Made by a program: the position numbers and the translations under genes
In this document: piece by piece, positions 34,520 through 43,396 of the stretch
How the letters are laid out: every line of letters starts with the position of its first letter
How positions within the stretch are numbered: position 1 is the stretch's first letter
NCBI GenBank assembly: GCA_035651755.1
Contig: DASRFA010000056.1
Span: 62,001 to 126,000 of the forward strand
Source: DASRFA01 sp035651755
GTDB taxonomy: Bacteria; Desulfobacterota; Binatia; UBA12015
DNA: 64,000 nt
Direction: 5' to 3'
Notes under the pieces: generated by a model
What the model was told of the DNA's origin: nothing
The model's input: only the letters and a program-made list of their open reading frames with translations
The model's database searches: none

Positions 34520-37500
34520 GACGCGGCCTCCGCCGCCGCCTCGCGGCGCCGATGCGGAAGGAGGGCGCGCACGCGGCGCGCGAGGCGGTCGAACTCGAGG
34601 TAGATGACCGGCGTGGTGTAGAGCGTGAGGGCCTGGCTCACGATCAGGCCGCCGACGATCGTGATCCCGAGCGGCCGCCGGAGCTCCGAGCCGACGCCGC
34701 CGCCGATCGCGAGCGGCAGCGCCCCGAGCAGCGCCGCCATCGTCGTCATCATGATCGGCCGGAAGCGCAGCCGGCACGCCTCGTAGATCGCCGCCTCCGG
34801 CGTCTTCCCCTCGCGCCGCTCGGCGTCGAGCGCGAAGTCGATCATCATGATCGCGTTCTTCTTGACGATGCCGATCAGGAGCAGCATGCCGATGATCGCC
34901 ATCACGCTCAGGTCCATGCGGCAGATCATCAGCGCCAGGAGCGCGCCGACGCCGGCGGACGGAAGCGTCGAGAGGATCGTGATCGGATGGATGTAGCTCT
35001 CGTAGAGCACCCCGAGCACGATGTAGACCGTGACGAGCGCCGCCAGGATGAGCAGCGGCTCGTTCGCGAGCGACGCGCGAAACGCCTGCGCCGTCCCCTG
35101 GAAGCTGCCGCGCACGGACGGCGGCATCCCGATCTGGCGCGCGGCCTGCTCGACGGCATTCACCGCCTCGCCGAGCGCGACGCCCGGCGCGAGGTTGAAG
35201 GAAATCGTCGCCGCCGGGAACTGGCCCTGGTGGTTCACGGACAGCGTGGAGCGCGAGGGCTCGTAGCGAGCGATCGCCGCCAGCGGGACCTCGGCGCCGG
35301 TGCTCGAGCGGACGTACAGGTCGCGCAGCGTGTCGGGCTGCTGCCAGAAGCGCGGCTCGACCTCCATCACGACGTGGTACTGGGTCTGCGGGGCGTAGGT
35401 GACCGCGACCTGGCGCTGTCCGAACGCGTCGTAGAGCGCGTCGTCGATCGCCTGCGGCGTCAAGCCGAGGCGGGACGCGGTGTCGCGATCGACGGTGAGC
35501 GTCGCCTCGAGGCCGCGGTCCTGGAGGTCGCTGCTGACGTCGGCGACCTGCGGCAGTCGCTCCAGCGCGGCCGCGAGGCGCGGCACCCACGTGGCGACCT
35601 CGTCGACGTCGGTCGCCTGGATCGTGTACTGGAACTGCGCGTTGCTCCGCCGCCCGCCGACGCTGATGTCCTGCGCCGCCTGCAGGTAGGTCGACGCCGC
35701 CGGGATGCGCGCGAGGTCGCGGCGGAGGCGGGCGATGACGTCGTCGGCCGTGACGTCGCGCTCGCTCGGTGGCTTCAGCGTGACGAACATCCGGGCCGTG
35801 TTCGTGGCCGAGCCGCCGCCCCCGCCGCCGCCCGTGAAGGCCAGGACGCCCTCGACGGCGGGATCGCGCTTGATGACCTCGACGACCTCGGCGAGCTTCC
35901 GGCGCATCGCCTGGAAGGAGACGTCCTGCGCGCCCTGTACCATGCCCATGAGGCGGCCGATGTCCTGCTGCGGGAAGAAACCCTTCGGCACGACGACGAA
36001 GAGCGAGACGTTGAGCGCGATCATGAGGATCGTCACCCCGACCATCAGGCCGGCGTGCGCGAGCGCCCAGCGCAGCGTGCGATCGTAGCCCCGGTTCATC
36101 GCGTCGAGGACTCGCTTCGTCGCGCGGGCCAGGCGATTCTCGCGCGCGCGGGTCTGCGCGGTCTCGCGCCGGAGGAGCGCGCCGCACATCATCGGCGTCG
36201 TCGTGAGCGAGACGACGAGCGAGATCGCGATCGCGATCGTGAGGGTCACGGCGAACTCGCGGAAGAGCCGTCCGACGATCCCGCCCATGAGAAGGATCGG
36301 GATGAACACCGCGACGAGGGACGTGCTCATCGAGAGCACGGTGAACCCGATCTCGCTCGCACCGCGCAGCGCGGCGGCGCGTCGCGGCATGCCCTGCTCG
36401 ACGTAGCGGCTCGCGTTCTCCAGCACGACGATCGCGTCGTCGACGACGAAGCCGGTCGCGATCGTGAGCGCCATGAGCGAGAGGTTGTCGAGGCTGTAGC
36501 CGAGGAGGTACATCGCGCCGAAGGTGCCGATCAGCGAGACCGGCACCGCGACCGTCGGGATCGCGGCCGCGCGCACGTTCCGCAGGAACGCGAACACGAC
36601 GAGCGTCACGAGGATGACCGACGCGACGAGCGCCAGCTCGACGTCGCGAAGCGACGCGCGGATCGACGGCGTCCGGTCGAGGACGATCTTCGTCTCGATG
36701 CCCGCCGGGATCGCGGCCTGAAGCTGAGGCAGCACGGCGCGCACCCGATCGACCGTGTCGATGATGTTCGCTCCGGGGCTGCGAAACAGGACGACCAGGA
36801 TCGCCGGCTTGCCGTTCGCGAGCCCGGCCGTGCGCAGGTCCTCGACCGAGTCCTCGACGCGGGCGACGTCCGAGAGGCGAAGCGCGGCGCCGTCCGCGTA
36901 GTGGACCACGATCGGCCGGTAGCCAGCCGCCTTCGAGAGCTGGTCGTCGGTCTCGATCGTCCAGCTGCGATCGCCGTCGGTCAGCGTGCCCTTCGGGCGC
37001 CGCATCGTGGACACGGCGATGGCGCGGCGGACGTCGTCGAGGCCGAGGCCGTAGCGGGAGAGCGCCTGCGGGTTCACCTCGACGCGCACGGCGGGGAGCG
37101 AGCTCCCTCCGACGAACACCTGGCCCACGCCCTCGACGCGCGAGAGGCGCTGCTGCAGGATCGTCGACGCGACGTCGTAGAGCTGACCCGTCGTGAACTT
37201 GTCCGACGTGAGCGACAAGACGAAAATCGGCGCGTCGGCCGGGTTCACCTTGCGGTAGGTCGGGTTGTTCGGAAGGTTCGCCGGGAGAAGCCCGCGCGCC
37301 GCGGCGATCGCGGCCTGGACGTCGCGGGCGGCCCCGTCGATGTCGCGGTCGAGGTCGAACTGGAGGACGATCGAGGTCGATCCCAGGATGCTGGTCGACG
37401 TCATCTCGGTCACGCCCGCGATGCGGCCGAACTGGCGCTCGAGCGGGGTCGCGACCGAGGTCGCCATCGTCTCGGGGCTCGCGCCGGGCAGCCCCGCCGA

Positions 37501-37641
37501 CACCTGGATGGTCGGGAAGTCGACCTGTGGCAGCGGCGCGACCGGCAGGAGGCGGAACCCGACGGCACCCGCGAGCGCGAGCCCGATCGTGAGAAGGGTC
37601 GTCGCGACCGGGCGTTCGACGAACGGGGCGGAGAGGTTCAC
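34516..37641 (-). CDS. RND efflux permease subunit (MdtC/MuxC-like)
   Basis: The 1041-residue inner-membrane drug/proton antiporter subunit has the HAE1 layout: helix 1 at the N-terminus (SAPFVERPVATTLLTIGLAL), two large periplasmic loops, and the paired Asp in helix 4 (ATGFVVDDAIVVLENASRY) that carries protons. The C-terminal half contains GVLYESYIHPITILSTLPSA and GIVKKNAIMMIDFAL. The second periplasmic loop has an unusual run of seven glycines (AFTGGGGGGGSA). It starts with GTG at 37641, overlapping the stop of the upstream permease. As in MdtBC, the two permeases probably form a hetero-trimer. Substrates unknown; MdtABC-type pumps export bile salts, novobiocin and other amphipaths. Confidence 0.93.
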   Translation of the reverse strand: MNLSAPFVERPVATTLLTIGLALAGAVGFRLLPVAPLPQVDFPTIQVSAGLPGASPETMATSVATPLERQFGRIAGVTEMTSTSILGSTSIVLQFDLDRDIDGAARDVQAAIAAARGLLPANLPNNPTYRKVNPADAPIFVLSLTSDKFTTGQLYDVASTILQQRLSRVEGVGQVFVGGSSLPAVRVEVNPQALSRYGLGLDDVRRAIAVSTMRRPKGTLTDGDRSWTIETDDQLSKAAGYRPIVVHYADGAALRLSDVARVEDSVEDLRTAGLANGKPAILVVLFRSPGANIIDTVDRVRAVLPQLQAAIPAGIETKIVLDRTPSIRASLRDVELALVASVILVTLVVFAFLRNVRAAAIPTVAVPVSLIGTFGAMYLLGYSLDNLSLMALTIATGFVVDDAIVVLENASRYVEQGMPRRAAALRGASEIGFTVLSMSTSLVAVFIPILLMGGIVGRLFREFAVTLTIAIAISLVVSLTTTPMMCGALLRRETAQTRARENRLARATKRVLDAMNRGYDRTLRWALAHAGLMVGVTILMIALNVSLFVVVPKGFFPQQDIGRLMGMVQGAQDVSFQAMRRKLAEVVEVIKRDPAVEGVLAFTGGGGGGGSATNTARMFVTLKPPSERDVTADDVIARLRRDLARIPAASTYLQAAQDISVGGRRSNAQFQYTIQATDVDEVATWVPRLAAALERLPQVADVSSDLQDRGLEATLTVDRDTASRLGLTPQAIDDALYDAFGQRQVAVTYAPQTQYHVVMEVEPRFWQQPDTLRDLYVRSSTGAEVPLAAIARYEPSRSTLSVNHQGQFPAATISFNLAPGVALGEAVNAVEQAARQIGMPPSVRGSFQGTAQAFRASLANEPLLILAALVTVYIVLGVLYESYIHPITILSTLPSAGVGALLALMICRMDLSVMAIIGMLLLIGIVKKNAIMMIDFALDAERREGKTPEAAIYEACRLRFRPIMMTTMAALLGALPLAIGGGVGSELRRPLGITIVGGLIVSQALTLYTTPVIYLEFDRLARRVRALLPHRRREAAAEAAS

Positions 37642-40600
37642 GGCGCCGCCACCTCGGGGCGCGCGGGCTCCGCGCCCGGCGCCCATGCGGCGCGCATGCG
37701 GCGCGCGAGCCGGTCGAACGCGAGGTAGACGACCGGGGTCGTGTACAGCGTCAGGGCCTGGCTCACGATCAGGCCGCCGACGATCGTGATGCCGAGCGGC
37801 CGCCGGAGCTCGGATCCCACGCCCGTGCCGAGCGCGAGCGGCAGCGCGCCGAGGAGCGCCGCCATCGTGGTCATCATGATCGGCCGGAAGCGCAGCAGGC
37901 TCGCCTCGTAGATCGCCGCCTCGGGGTCCTTCCCCTGCGTCCGCTCCGCCTCCAGGGCGAAGTCGATCATCATGATCGCGTTCTTCTTGACGATGCCGAT
38001 CAGCAGCAGGATGCCGATGATCGCCATCACGGTGAGCTCGGTGCGGCAGACGAGCAGCGCGAGCAGCGCGCCCACGCCGGCGGACGGCAAGGTGGACAGG
38101 ATCGTGATCGGGTGGATGTAGCTCTCGTAGAGCACGCCGAGGACGATGTAGACGGTCACGAGCGCGGCCAGGATGAGGATCGGCTCGTTCGCGAGCGACG
38201 CGCGAAACGCCTGCGCGGTGCCCTGGAAGCTGCCGCGCACCGAAGCCGGCAAGCCCACCTCGCGCGCCGCCTCGTCGACCGCCGCGACCGCCTCGCCGAG
38301 CGACACGCCGGGGGCGAGGTTGAACGAGATCGTCGCCGCGGGGAACTGGCCCTGGTGGTTGACCACCAGGGACGACCGGGTCTCGTTCTCCGTCGTCAGC
38401 GCCGCGAGCGGCACCTGCTTTCCGCCGGCGCCCGCGACGTAGATCGAGTCGAGCGCGTCGGGCCTCCCCTGGAAGCGGGGCGCGACCTCGAGCACGACGC
38501 GGTACTGGTTCAGCTCGGTGAAGATCGTCGAGATCTGGCGCTGGCCGAACGCGTCGTAGAGCGTGTCGTCGATCGCCTGCGGCGTGACGCCGAGCCGCGA
38601 CGCGGTCGTGCGGTCGATCGCGAGGGAGGTCTGCAGGCCGCGGTTCTGCACGTCGCTGCTGACGTCGCGCAGCTCCGGGCGGGCGGCGAGCGCCTCGACG
38701 AAAGCCGGCGTCACGCGCTCGAGCTCCTCGCCGTTCGGATCCTCGAGCGTGTACTGGTATTGCGTCCGGCTGACGCGGCTCTCGACCGTGAGGTCCTGCA
38801 CGGGCTGCAGGTAGAGCCGGATGCCGTGGACGTCGCCCACGGCGCGGTCGAGCCGATGCATGACGTCGGCGACGCCGTCGCGCCGCTCGGCGAGCGCTTT
38901 CAGCGCGATCTGGATGCGGCCGTTGTTGAGCGTCGTGTTCGTGCCGTCGATGCCCACGAACGACGACACGCTCGCCACCGCGGGGTCCTTCGAGATCGCG
39001 CGCACGAGCGCCTGCTGGCGCTCCGCCATCGCCTGGAACGAGATCGATTGCGGCGCCTCCGAGATGCCGAGGATGAGGCCCGTGTCCTGGACCGGGAAGA
39101 ACCCCTTCGGGACGACGACGTACAGGACGATCGTGAGGAGCAGCACGGCGATCGTGACCGCGAGCGTGGCGGGCTGGTGGTCGAGGACCCGGCGCAGGGT
39201 GCGCCCGTAGGCTTGGATCGCGCGCTCGAAGACGCGCTCGGACGCCTGGTGGAGCCGGCTCCGCCGCTCCTCGGGCACGTGCCGGAGGAGACGCGCGCTC
39301 ATCATGGGCGTCAGCGTCAGTGAAACGACCGCGGACAGCAGGATCGTCACGCCGAGCGTGATCGCGAACTCGCGGAAGAGCCGACCGACGACGTCGCCCA
39401 TGAAGAGGAGAGGGATCAGCACGGCGACGAGCGAGACCGTGAGCGAGAGGATCGTGAAGCCGATCTCCTCCGCGCCCGCGAGCGCGGCCGCGAGCGGCCG
39501 ATCGCCGCGCTCGACGTAGCGGGCGATGTTCTCGATCATCACGATCGCGTCGTCGACGACGAAGCCGGTCGCGATCGTGAGCGCCATGAGCGAGAGGTTG
39601 TTCAGGCTGTAGCCGAGCAGGTACATCGCGCCGAACGCCCCGACGAGCGAGAGCGGCACCGCCACGGCCGGGATGATGGTTCCGGCGAAGCTCCGCAGGA
39701 AGAGGAAGATCACGAGCACGACGAGCGCGACCGACAGCACGAGCTCGAACTGAACGTCCTCGACCGAAGCGCGGATCGTCGTCGTGCGATCCGTGAGCAG
39801 CGAGAGGCGCACCGACGGCGGCAGCGCGCGCTCGATGTCGGGGAGCAGCCCCTTGATGCGGTCGACGACCTCGATGACGTTGGCGCCGGGCTGGCGCTGC
39901 ACGTTCAGGATGACGGCGGGCGTCTCGTTCATCCACGCAGCGAGCTTCACGTCCTCGGCGTCGTCGACGACGTCGGCGACGTCCGCGAGCCGGATGGGCG
40001 CACCGTCGCGATAGGCGATCACGAGCGGGCGATAGTCGTCGCTCGACTTCAGCTGGTCGTTGGCGCCGATCACGTACGAGCGATGCGGGCCGTCGAAGGC
40101 TCCCTTCGCCTGGTTGACGTTCGCCGCGACGACGGCGGCCCGGACGGACTCGAGCGTGAGGCCGTACGCGGCGAGCGCGGCGGGATTGGCCCGGATGCGG
40201 ACGGCGGGACGCTGGCCGCCGCTGATGCGGACGAGGCCGACGCCCGGCACCTCGGAGAGCTTCTGCGCGATGCGCGTGTCCGCGAGGTCTTCGACCTTCG
40301 GCAGCGGCAGCGTCGTGGAGCTGAGCGCGAGGGTGAGGACCGGCGCGTCGGCCGGGTTGACCTTGCTGTAGACGGGCGGGTTCGGAAGGTCGCGCGGCAG
40401 GTACGTGCCGGCCGCGTTGATCGCCGCCTGCACCTCCTGCTCCGCGACGTCGAGGCTCATGTCGAGCGCGAACTGCAGCGTGATGAGGGAGCTGCCCGTC
40501 GAGCTCGTCGACGCCATCCGCGACAGGCCGGGCATCTGCCCGAGCTGGCGCTCGAGCGGGGCCGTGACGGACGACGCGACGACCTCCGGGCTCGCCCCGG

Positions 40601-40754
40601 GATAGAACGTCGCGACCTGGATCGTGGGGTAGTCGACCTGGGGCAGCGCCGCGACGGGGAGGAAGCGGTAGGCGACGAACCCCGCGAGGAGCAGGGCCGT
40701 CATGAGGAGCGTCGTCGCGACCGGCCGGAGGATGAAGGGACGCGAGAGGTTCAT
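37638..40754 (-). CDS. RND efflux permease subunit (MdtB/MuxB-like)
   Basis: The 1038-residue first permease of the pair starts MNLSRPFILRPVATTLLMTA and has the same two-fold RND topology. The proton-relay Asp pair is in ATGFVVDDAIVMIENIARY. Conserved periplasmic and hinge segments such as LNQYRVVLEVAPRFQGRPDA and VNHQGQFPAATISFNLAPGV are intact. The C-terminal half is very similar in DNA and protein to the downstream permease, as expected for an ancient tandem duplication. The ATG at 40754 overlaps the adaptor stop as ATGA. It works with the adaptor and outer-membrane factor in one tripartite pump. Confidence 0.93.
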   Translation of the reverse strand: MNLSRPFILRPVATTLLMTALLLAGFVAYRFLPVAALPQVDYPTIQVATFYPGASPEVVASSVTAPLERQLGQMPGLSRMASTSSTGSSLITLQFALDMSLDVAEQEVQAAINAAGTYLPRDLPNPPVYSKVNPADAPVLTLALSSTTLPLPKVEDLADTRIAQKLSEVPGVGLVRISGGQRPAVRIRANPAALAAYGLTLESVRAAVVAANVNQAKGAFDGPHRSYVIGANDQLKSSDDYRPLVIAYRDGAPIRLADVADVVDDAEDVKLAAWMNETPAVILNVQRQPGANVIEVVDRIKGLLPDIERALPPSVRLSLLTDRTTTIRASVEDVQFELVLSVALVVLVIFLFLRSFAGTIIPAVAVPLSLVGAFGAMYLLGYSLNNLSLMALTIATGFVVDDAIVMIENIARYVERGDRPLAAALAGAEEIGFTILSLTVSLVAVLIPLLFMGDVVGRLFREFAITLGVTILLSAVVSLTLTPMMSARLLRHVPEERRSRLHQASERVFERAIQAYGRTLRRVLDHQPATLAVTIAVLLLTIVLYVVVPKGFFPVQDTGLILGISEAPQSISFQAMAERQQALVRAISKDPAVASVSSFVGIDGTNTTLNNGRIQIALKALAERRDGVADVMHRLDRAVGDVHGIRLYLQPVQDLTVESRVSRTQYQYTLEDPNGEELERVTPAFVEALAARPELRDVSSDVQNRGLQTSLAIDRTTASRLGVTPQAIDDTLYDAFGQRQISTIFTELNQYRVVLEVAPRFQGRPDALDSIYVAGAGGKQVPLAALTTENETRSSLVVNHQGQFPAATISFNLAPGVSLGEAVAAVDEAAREVGLPASVRGSFQGTAQAFRASLANEPILILAALVTVYIVLGVLYESYIHPITILSTLPSAGVGALLALLVCRTELTVMAIIGILLLIGIVKKNAIMMIDFALEAERTQGKDPEAAIYEASLLRFRPIMMTTMAALLGALPLALGTGVGSELRRPLGITIVGGLIVSQALTLYTTPVVYLAFDRLARRMRAAWAPGAEPARPEVAAP

Positions 40755-41986
40755 GGCGCTCGCGGTGCTCCGGCGGCGGGGCCGCCGCCGGCGCCGCCGG
40801 AGGCCTTCCGATCGGCGGGCGAGCGCACGGCGACCTTCGCGCCGTCGCGGAGCGCGTCGCCTCCGTCGACCACGACGGCGTCGCCCGGCGCGAGGCCGGA
40901 CGCGATCTCGGTCTCGCCGCCCTCCTTCACGCCGACCTCCACCGGCCGCGTCTCCGCGGTCGCGTTCGGTCCGACGACGTAGGCGAAGGGGCCGTCGGCG
41001 CCCGCGTGCACCGCGGTCGACGGGACGATCGTGACGCCGCGCCGCACGTCGACGACGAGCCGGACGTTGACGAACTGGTTCGGAAAGAGCGCCTCGTCGC
41101 GGTTCGGGAACTCGCCCTTCAGGCGGACGGTGCCGGTGGTCGGGTCGATCGCGTTGTCGAGCGTCAAGAGCCGGCCGGTCGCGAGCAGGCGATCGCCCTC
41201 GCGGTCGTAGGCTTCGACGGTCAGCTCGCCGCCCGCGCGGACCTTGTCGAGGACCGGCGGAAGGCTGTCCTCGGGAATGGTGAACACGACGTCGATCGGC
41301 GCGGTCTGCGTGATCGTGACGAGGCCGCCGGTGTCCGTCGCATGGACCATGTTGCCGACGTCGACGAGGCGGAGCCCGAGCCGCCCGTCCACCGGGGCCG
41401 TGATGCGCGCGTAGTCGAGCTGGAGCTTCGCCTGATCGACGGCCGCACGGTCGACGCCGAGCGCCGCCTCGTACTGGCGCACGAGCGACTCCTGCGTGTC
41501 GAGCTGCTGCTTCGGAATCGAATCCTGCGCGACGAGCTTCCGGTAGCGAGCGAGATCGACGCGCGCGTTCGCGAGCTGCGCCTCGTCGCGCGCGAGCTGG
41601 CCCTGCGCCTGCTCGAGCTGGACCTGGAAGGGGCGCGGATCGATCTCGGCGAGCAGGTCGCCGGCGTGCACCTCCTGACCCTCGCGGTACCGGACCGAAA
41701 CGAGCTGGCCGTCGACCCGCGATCGCACGGTCACGTTCGCGCGGGGCGTGACCGTACCGATCGCGTTCAGGACGACGGGGATGTCGCCCGTTTGCGCCGG
41801 GACGGCGACGACCGGGATCGCACGCGCCGCCGCGCCGGCCGGCGGCACGCCCGCCGCCGGCTCCTCGGGGCGGACGCGCGTCCGAACCCACAGCCCGACC
41901 GCGATCAACGCCACGACCGCCGCGATCCACCACCATCGCCCGCGCAGCGAGCGCACGCGCGCGCCGATCGCTTCGGTACCGTTCAC
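40751..41986 (-). CDS. RND efflux periplasmic adaptor (MdtA-like membrane fusion protein)
   Basis: The 411-residue adaptor starts with GTG at 41986 after a GGGAGG ribosome-binding site. An N-terminal anchor (WWWIAAVVALIAVGLWV) is followed by the barrel-sandwich/lipoyl half (VTVRSRVDGQLVSVRYREGQ), a helical hairpin (LEQAQGQLARDEAQLANARV) and the second lipoyl half (YARITAPVDGRLG). The beta-barrel and membrane-proximal domains follow (LFPNQFVNVRLVVDV). The C-terminal tail is Gly/Ala/Pro-rich. It links the two RND permeases to the outer-membrane factor. Its start overlaps the TetR stop by four bases and its stop overlaps the first permease's ATG. Confidence 0.93.
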   Translation of the reverse strand: MNGTEAIGARVRSLRGRWWWIAAVVALIAVGLWVRTRVRPEEPAAGVPPAGAAARAIPVVAVPAQTGDIPVVLNAIGTVTPRANVTVRSRVDGQLVSVRYREGQEVHAGDLLAEIDPRPFQVQLEQAQGQLARDEAQLANARVDLARYRKLVAQDSIPKQQLDTQESLVRQYEAALGVDRAAVDQAKLQLDYARITAPVDGRLGLRLVDVGNMVHATDTGGLVTITQTAPIDVVFTIPEDSLPPVLDKVRAGGELTVEAYDREGDRLLATGRLLTLDNAIDPTTGTVRLKGEFPNRDEALFPNQFVNVRLVVDVRRGVTIVPSTAVHAGADGPFAYVVGPNATAETRPVEVGVKEGGETEIASGLAPGDAVVVDGGDALRDGAKVAVRSPADRKASGGAGGGPAAGAPRAP

Positions 41987-42630
41987 CGTCGCCTCCCGTT
42001 CCGGGACGCGGCGTTCCGCAGCCCGCGTATCGCGGCCAGCGAGAACTCGCTCACGTGCTCGGCGATCGCCGCGATCTCGCGTGCCGGGACGAGATCCGGA
42101 TAGAGCCGCGTCAAGACCTCGGCGCTGTTCCGGTAGAACACGCACTGGGCGATCACGCTCAGCGTACAGAAGCGTACCCGCCGAGCCGTGGCGGCCGGGC
42201 CGAGGAGCTCCTGCATGATCGCGGAGAGCTGCGCGTGGTTCGCGCGCATGCGGCGCCGCACGAGCCGGTCGAGCGCTCGCGTGGGCTCGACCATCTCGCG
42301 CGCGAGGAGGCGCGCGAACCAGGCGGGTCGCCCGGGGTCCAGGAGCCGCGAGAGGAAGCCCGTCACGTGGGCTCGCAGCCTCTCCTCGGGAGGCGAGGAC
42401 GCGGGGATCGCGAGCGGGTCCACCGGCCCGCGGCGCTCGGCGTGCTCGAAGACGGCCGCGTACAGCCGGTCCTTGCCGCCGAAGTGGTAGTTCGCCGCCG
42501 CGATGTTGGTGCCGGCCCGCCGTGAGATCTCCTGCAGGGTCGCCTGCCGGTATCCTTCTTCTGCGAACACCTCGACCGCCGCATCGAGGAGCCGCCGGCG
42601 CGTATCGATGGATCTTGCCGCTTGTGTCAT
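41983..42630 (-). CDS. TetR family regulator of the RND pump (DUF1956/CecR-like)
   Basis: The 215-residue protein has a TetR N-terminal domain (TRRRLLDAAVEVFAEEGYRQ, then the recognition region LQEISRRAGTNIAAANYHFG). The C-terminal domain resembles the DUF1956 group (AHVTGFLSRLLDPGRPAWFARLLAREMVEPTRALD) found in CecR/YbiH-type repressors of efflux genes. It is the first gene of the pump operon and is translationally coupled to the adaptor by a GTGA overlap, so repressor and pump are made from one transcript. Two operator-like repeats lie just upstream of its ATG at 42630. Auto-repression relieved by a pump substrate is the expected mode. Confidence 0.9.
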   Translation of the reverse strand: MTQAARSIDTRRRLLDAAVEVFAEEGYRQATLQEISRRAGTNIAAANYHFGGKDRLYAAVFEHAERRGPVDPLAIPASSPPEERLRAHVTGFLSRLLDPGRPAWFARLLAREMVEPTRALDRLVRRRMRANHAQLSAIMQELLGPAATARRVRFCTLSVIAQCVFYRNSAEVLTRLYPDLVPAREIAAIAEHVSEFSLAAIRGLRNAASRNGRRR

Positions 42631-42634
42631 GAAC

Positions 42635-42663
42635 TCAAACGCGATTTTCAAATGCACGTTTGA
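42635..42663. promoter_or_regulatory. Candidate TetR operator of the efflux operon
   Basis: TCAAATGCACGTTTGA (42648-42663) is an inverted repeat with arms TCAAA/TTTGA. A related, less perfect element TCAAACGCGATTTTCA (42635-42650) overlaps it on the side nearest the tetR start codon at 42630. This AT-rich island contrasts with its GC-rich surroundings. The position immediately upstream of an autoregulated tetR operon makes an operator likely; occupancy is inferred. Confidence 0.6.
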
Positions 42664-43396
42664 TCGAGTCAAGTCGGGCGCGCGCGATGGTCGCCGCACG
42701 TCCGCGTCGGGGCCTCGACCGGCGACACCGACGCTTCGCCGGGCCGCGCATGCCGGGGTGATCGCGCCCGAGCGCGGGGCGCGCGCCGGAATTGCGGGCA
42801 CGCATGGGGAGTGCGGCCCGGGACCGGCTTCGGAAGGTAAGCCGGCCCCGGCCGCACCGCAGGCGCGAAGGAGCCCGTTTGGGGGGTCGCCGCAGTCGCA
42901 CGACCGGGCGCCTTCCGCGCCGACGACGCGGGCCCCGTCCCGTCCGCGGCGGGCGCGAAGGGAGGCGTGACGCCGCGGGGCGCATTTCGCGACGCCGCGC
43001 CTCCCCCCTCTGCCGCCGGCCGTCGAGATGACGGACGGGGTCTTTTTTCTCCTCGCTCTTCGATCGGAAGGGAGACCGGGGCCCCGCGCGCCGCCCGTCC
43101 GCGGCGGCGAGGTCCCCGGGATCACCCCGACACGGCGAGCGACCGCAGCAATCGCGGTGCCCGCCGCACGACGCCCGCGACACGGTGATCCGCACGGCTC
43201 GCTCGGCGCGCCGGCCCCGGTCGATTCGCCGCAGTGAGACGCGATGCCCCACGTCCGCGCGGGCCCGATCGCCCCGCGCCGGCCGCGTCGCGCCGTAAGG
43301 GCGCACGATTCCCGCGCGGAGAACCGTCCGTCGCCGCGGCATGGTCGGTGCACGGGCGGCGTCGCGAAGCCGGAACGGGTGGAGAAGGAATCGACG
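42664..43396. other. Gene-free stretch between efflux operon and receiver gene
   Basis: About 730 bases carry no reading frame with recognisable domains. The visible content is a strong hairpin at 42824-42845 (listed separately); a pair of GGGAGGC/GCCTCCC arms at about 42960-43006 enclosing further GC-rich dyads; a small dyad CCGTC-GAGAT-GACGG at about 43020-43034; and a six-T run at 43043-43048 on the plus strand. The promoter of the receiver/acyltransferase pair must lie here, but I cannot place it. A small RNA is possible; nothing decides it. Confidence 0.5.
42824..42845. repeat. Perfect 7-bp inverted repeat (hairpin)
   Basis: The arms CCGGCTT (42824-42830) and AAGCCGG (42839-42845) flank an eight-base loop. 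GGG and CCC just outside can extend the stem with a one-base bulge. It lies about 190 bases upstream of the tetR start codon and 550 bases upstream of the receiver gene. No T tract follows on either strand, so it is not an intrinsic terminator. It may be an operator or an RNA structure. Confidence 0.45.

Noticed and set aside
34516..40754. Near-identical DNA in the two RND genes, considered as an assembly duplication.
   Set aside because: The protein sequences differ clearly over most of their length, including the N-terminal halves and glycine-run loop, so these are real paralogues.
43020..43048. Dyad CCGTC-GAGAT-GACGG followed by a T6 run, considered as an intrinsic terminator.
   Set aside because: The T run begins about eight bases after a weak five-base stem, and no gene ends upstream on that strand.
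42503..43237. Several open frames of 60-155 codons inside and next to the gene-free interval.
   Set aside because: Their translations are Arg/Pro/Ala-rich low complexity without domains or ribosome-binding sites, as expected by chance at this base composition.
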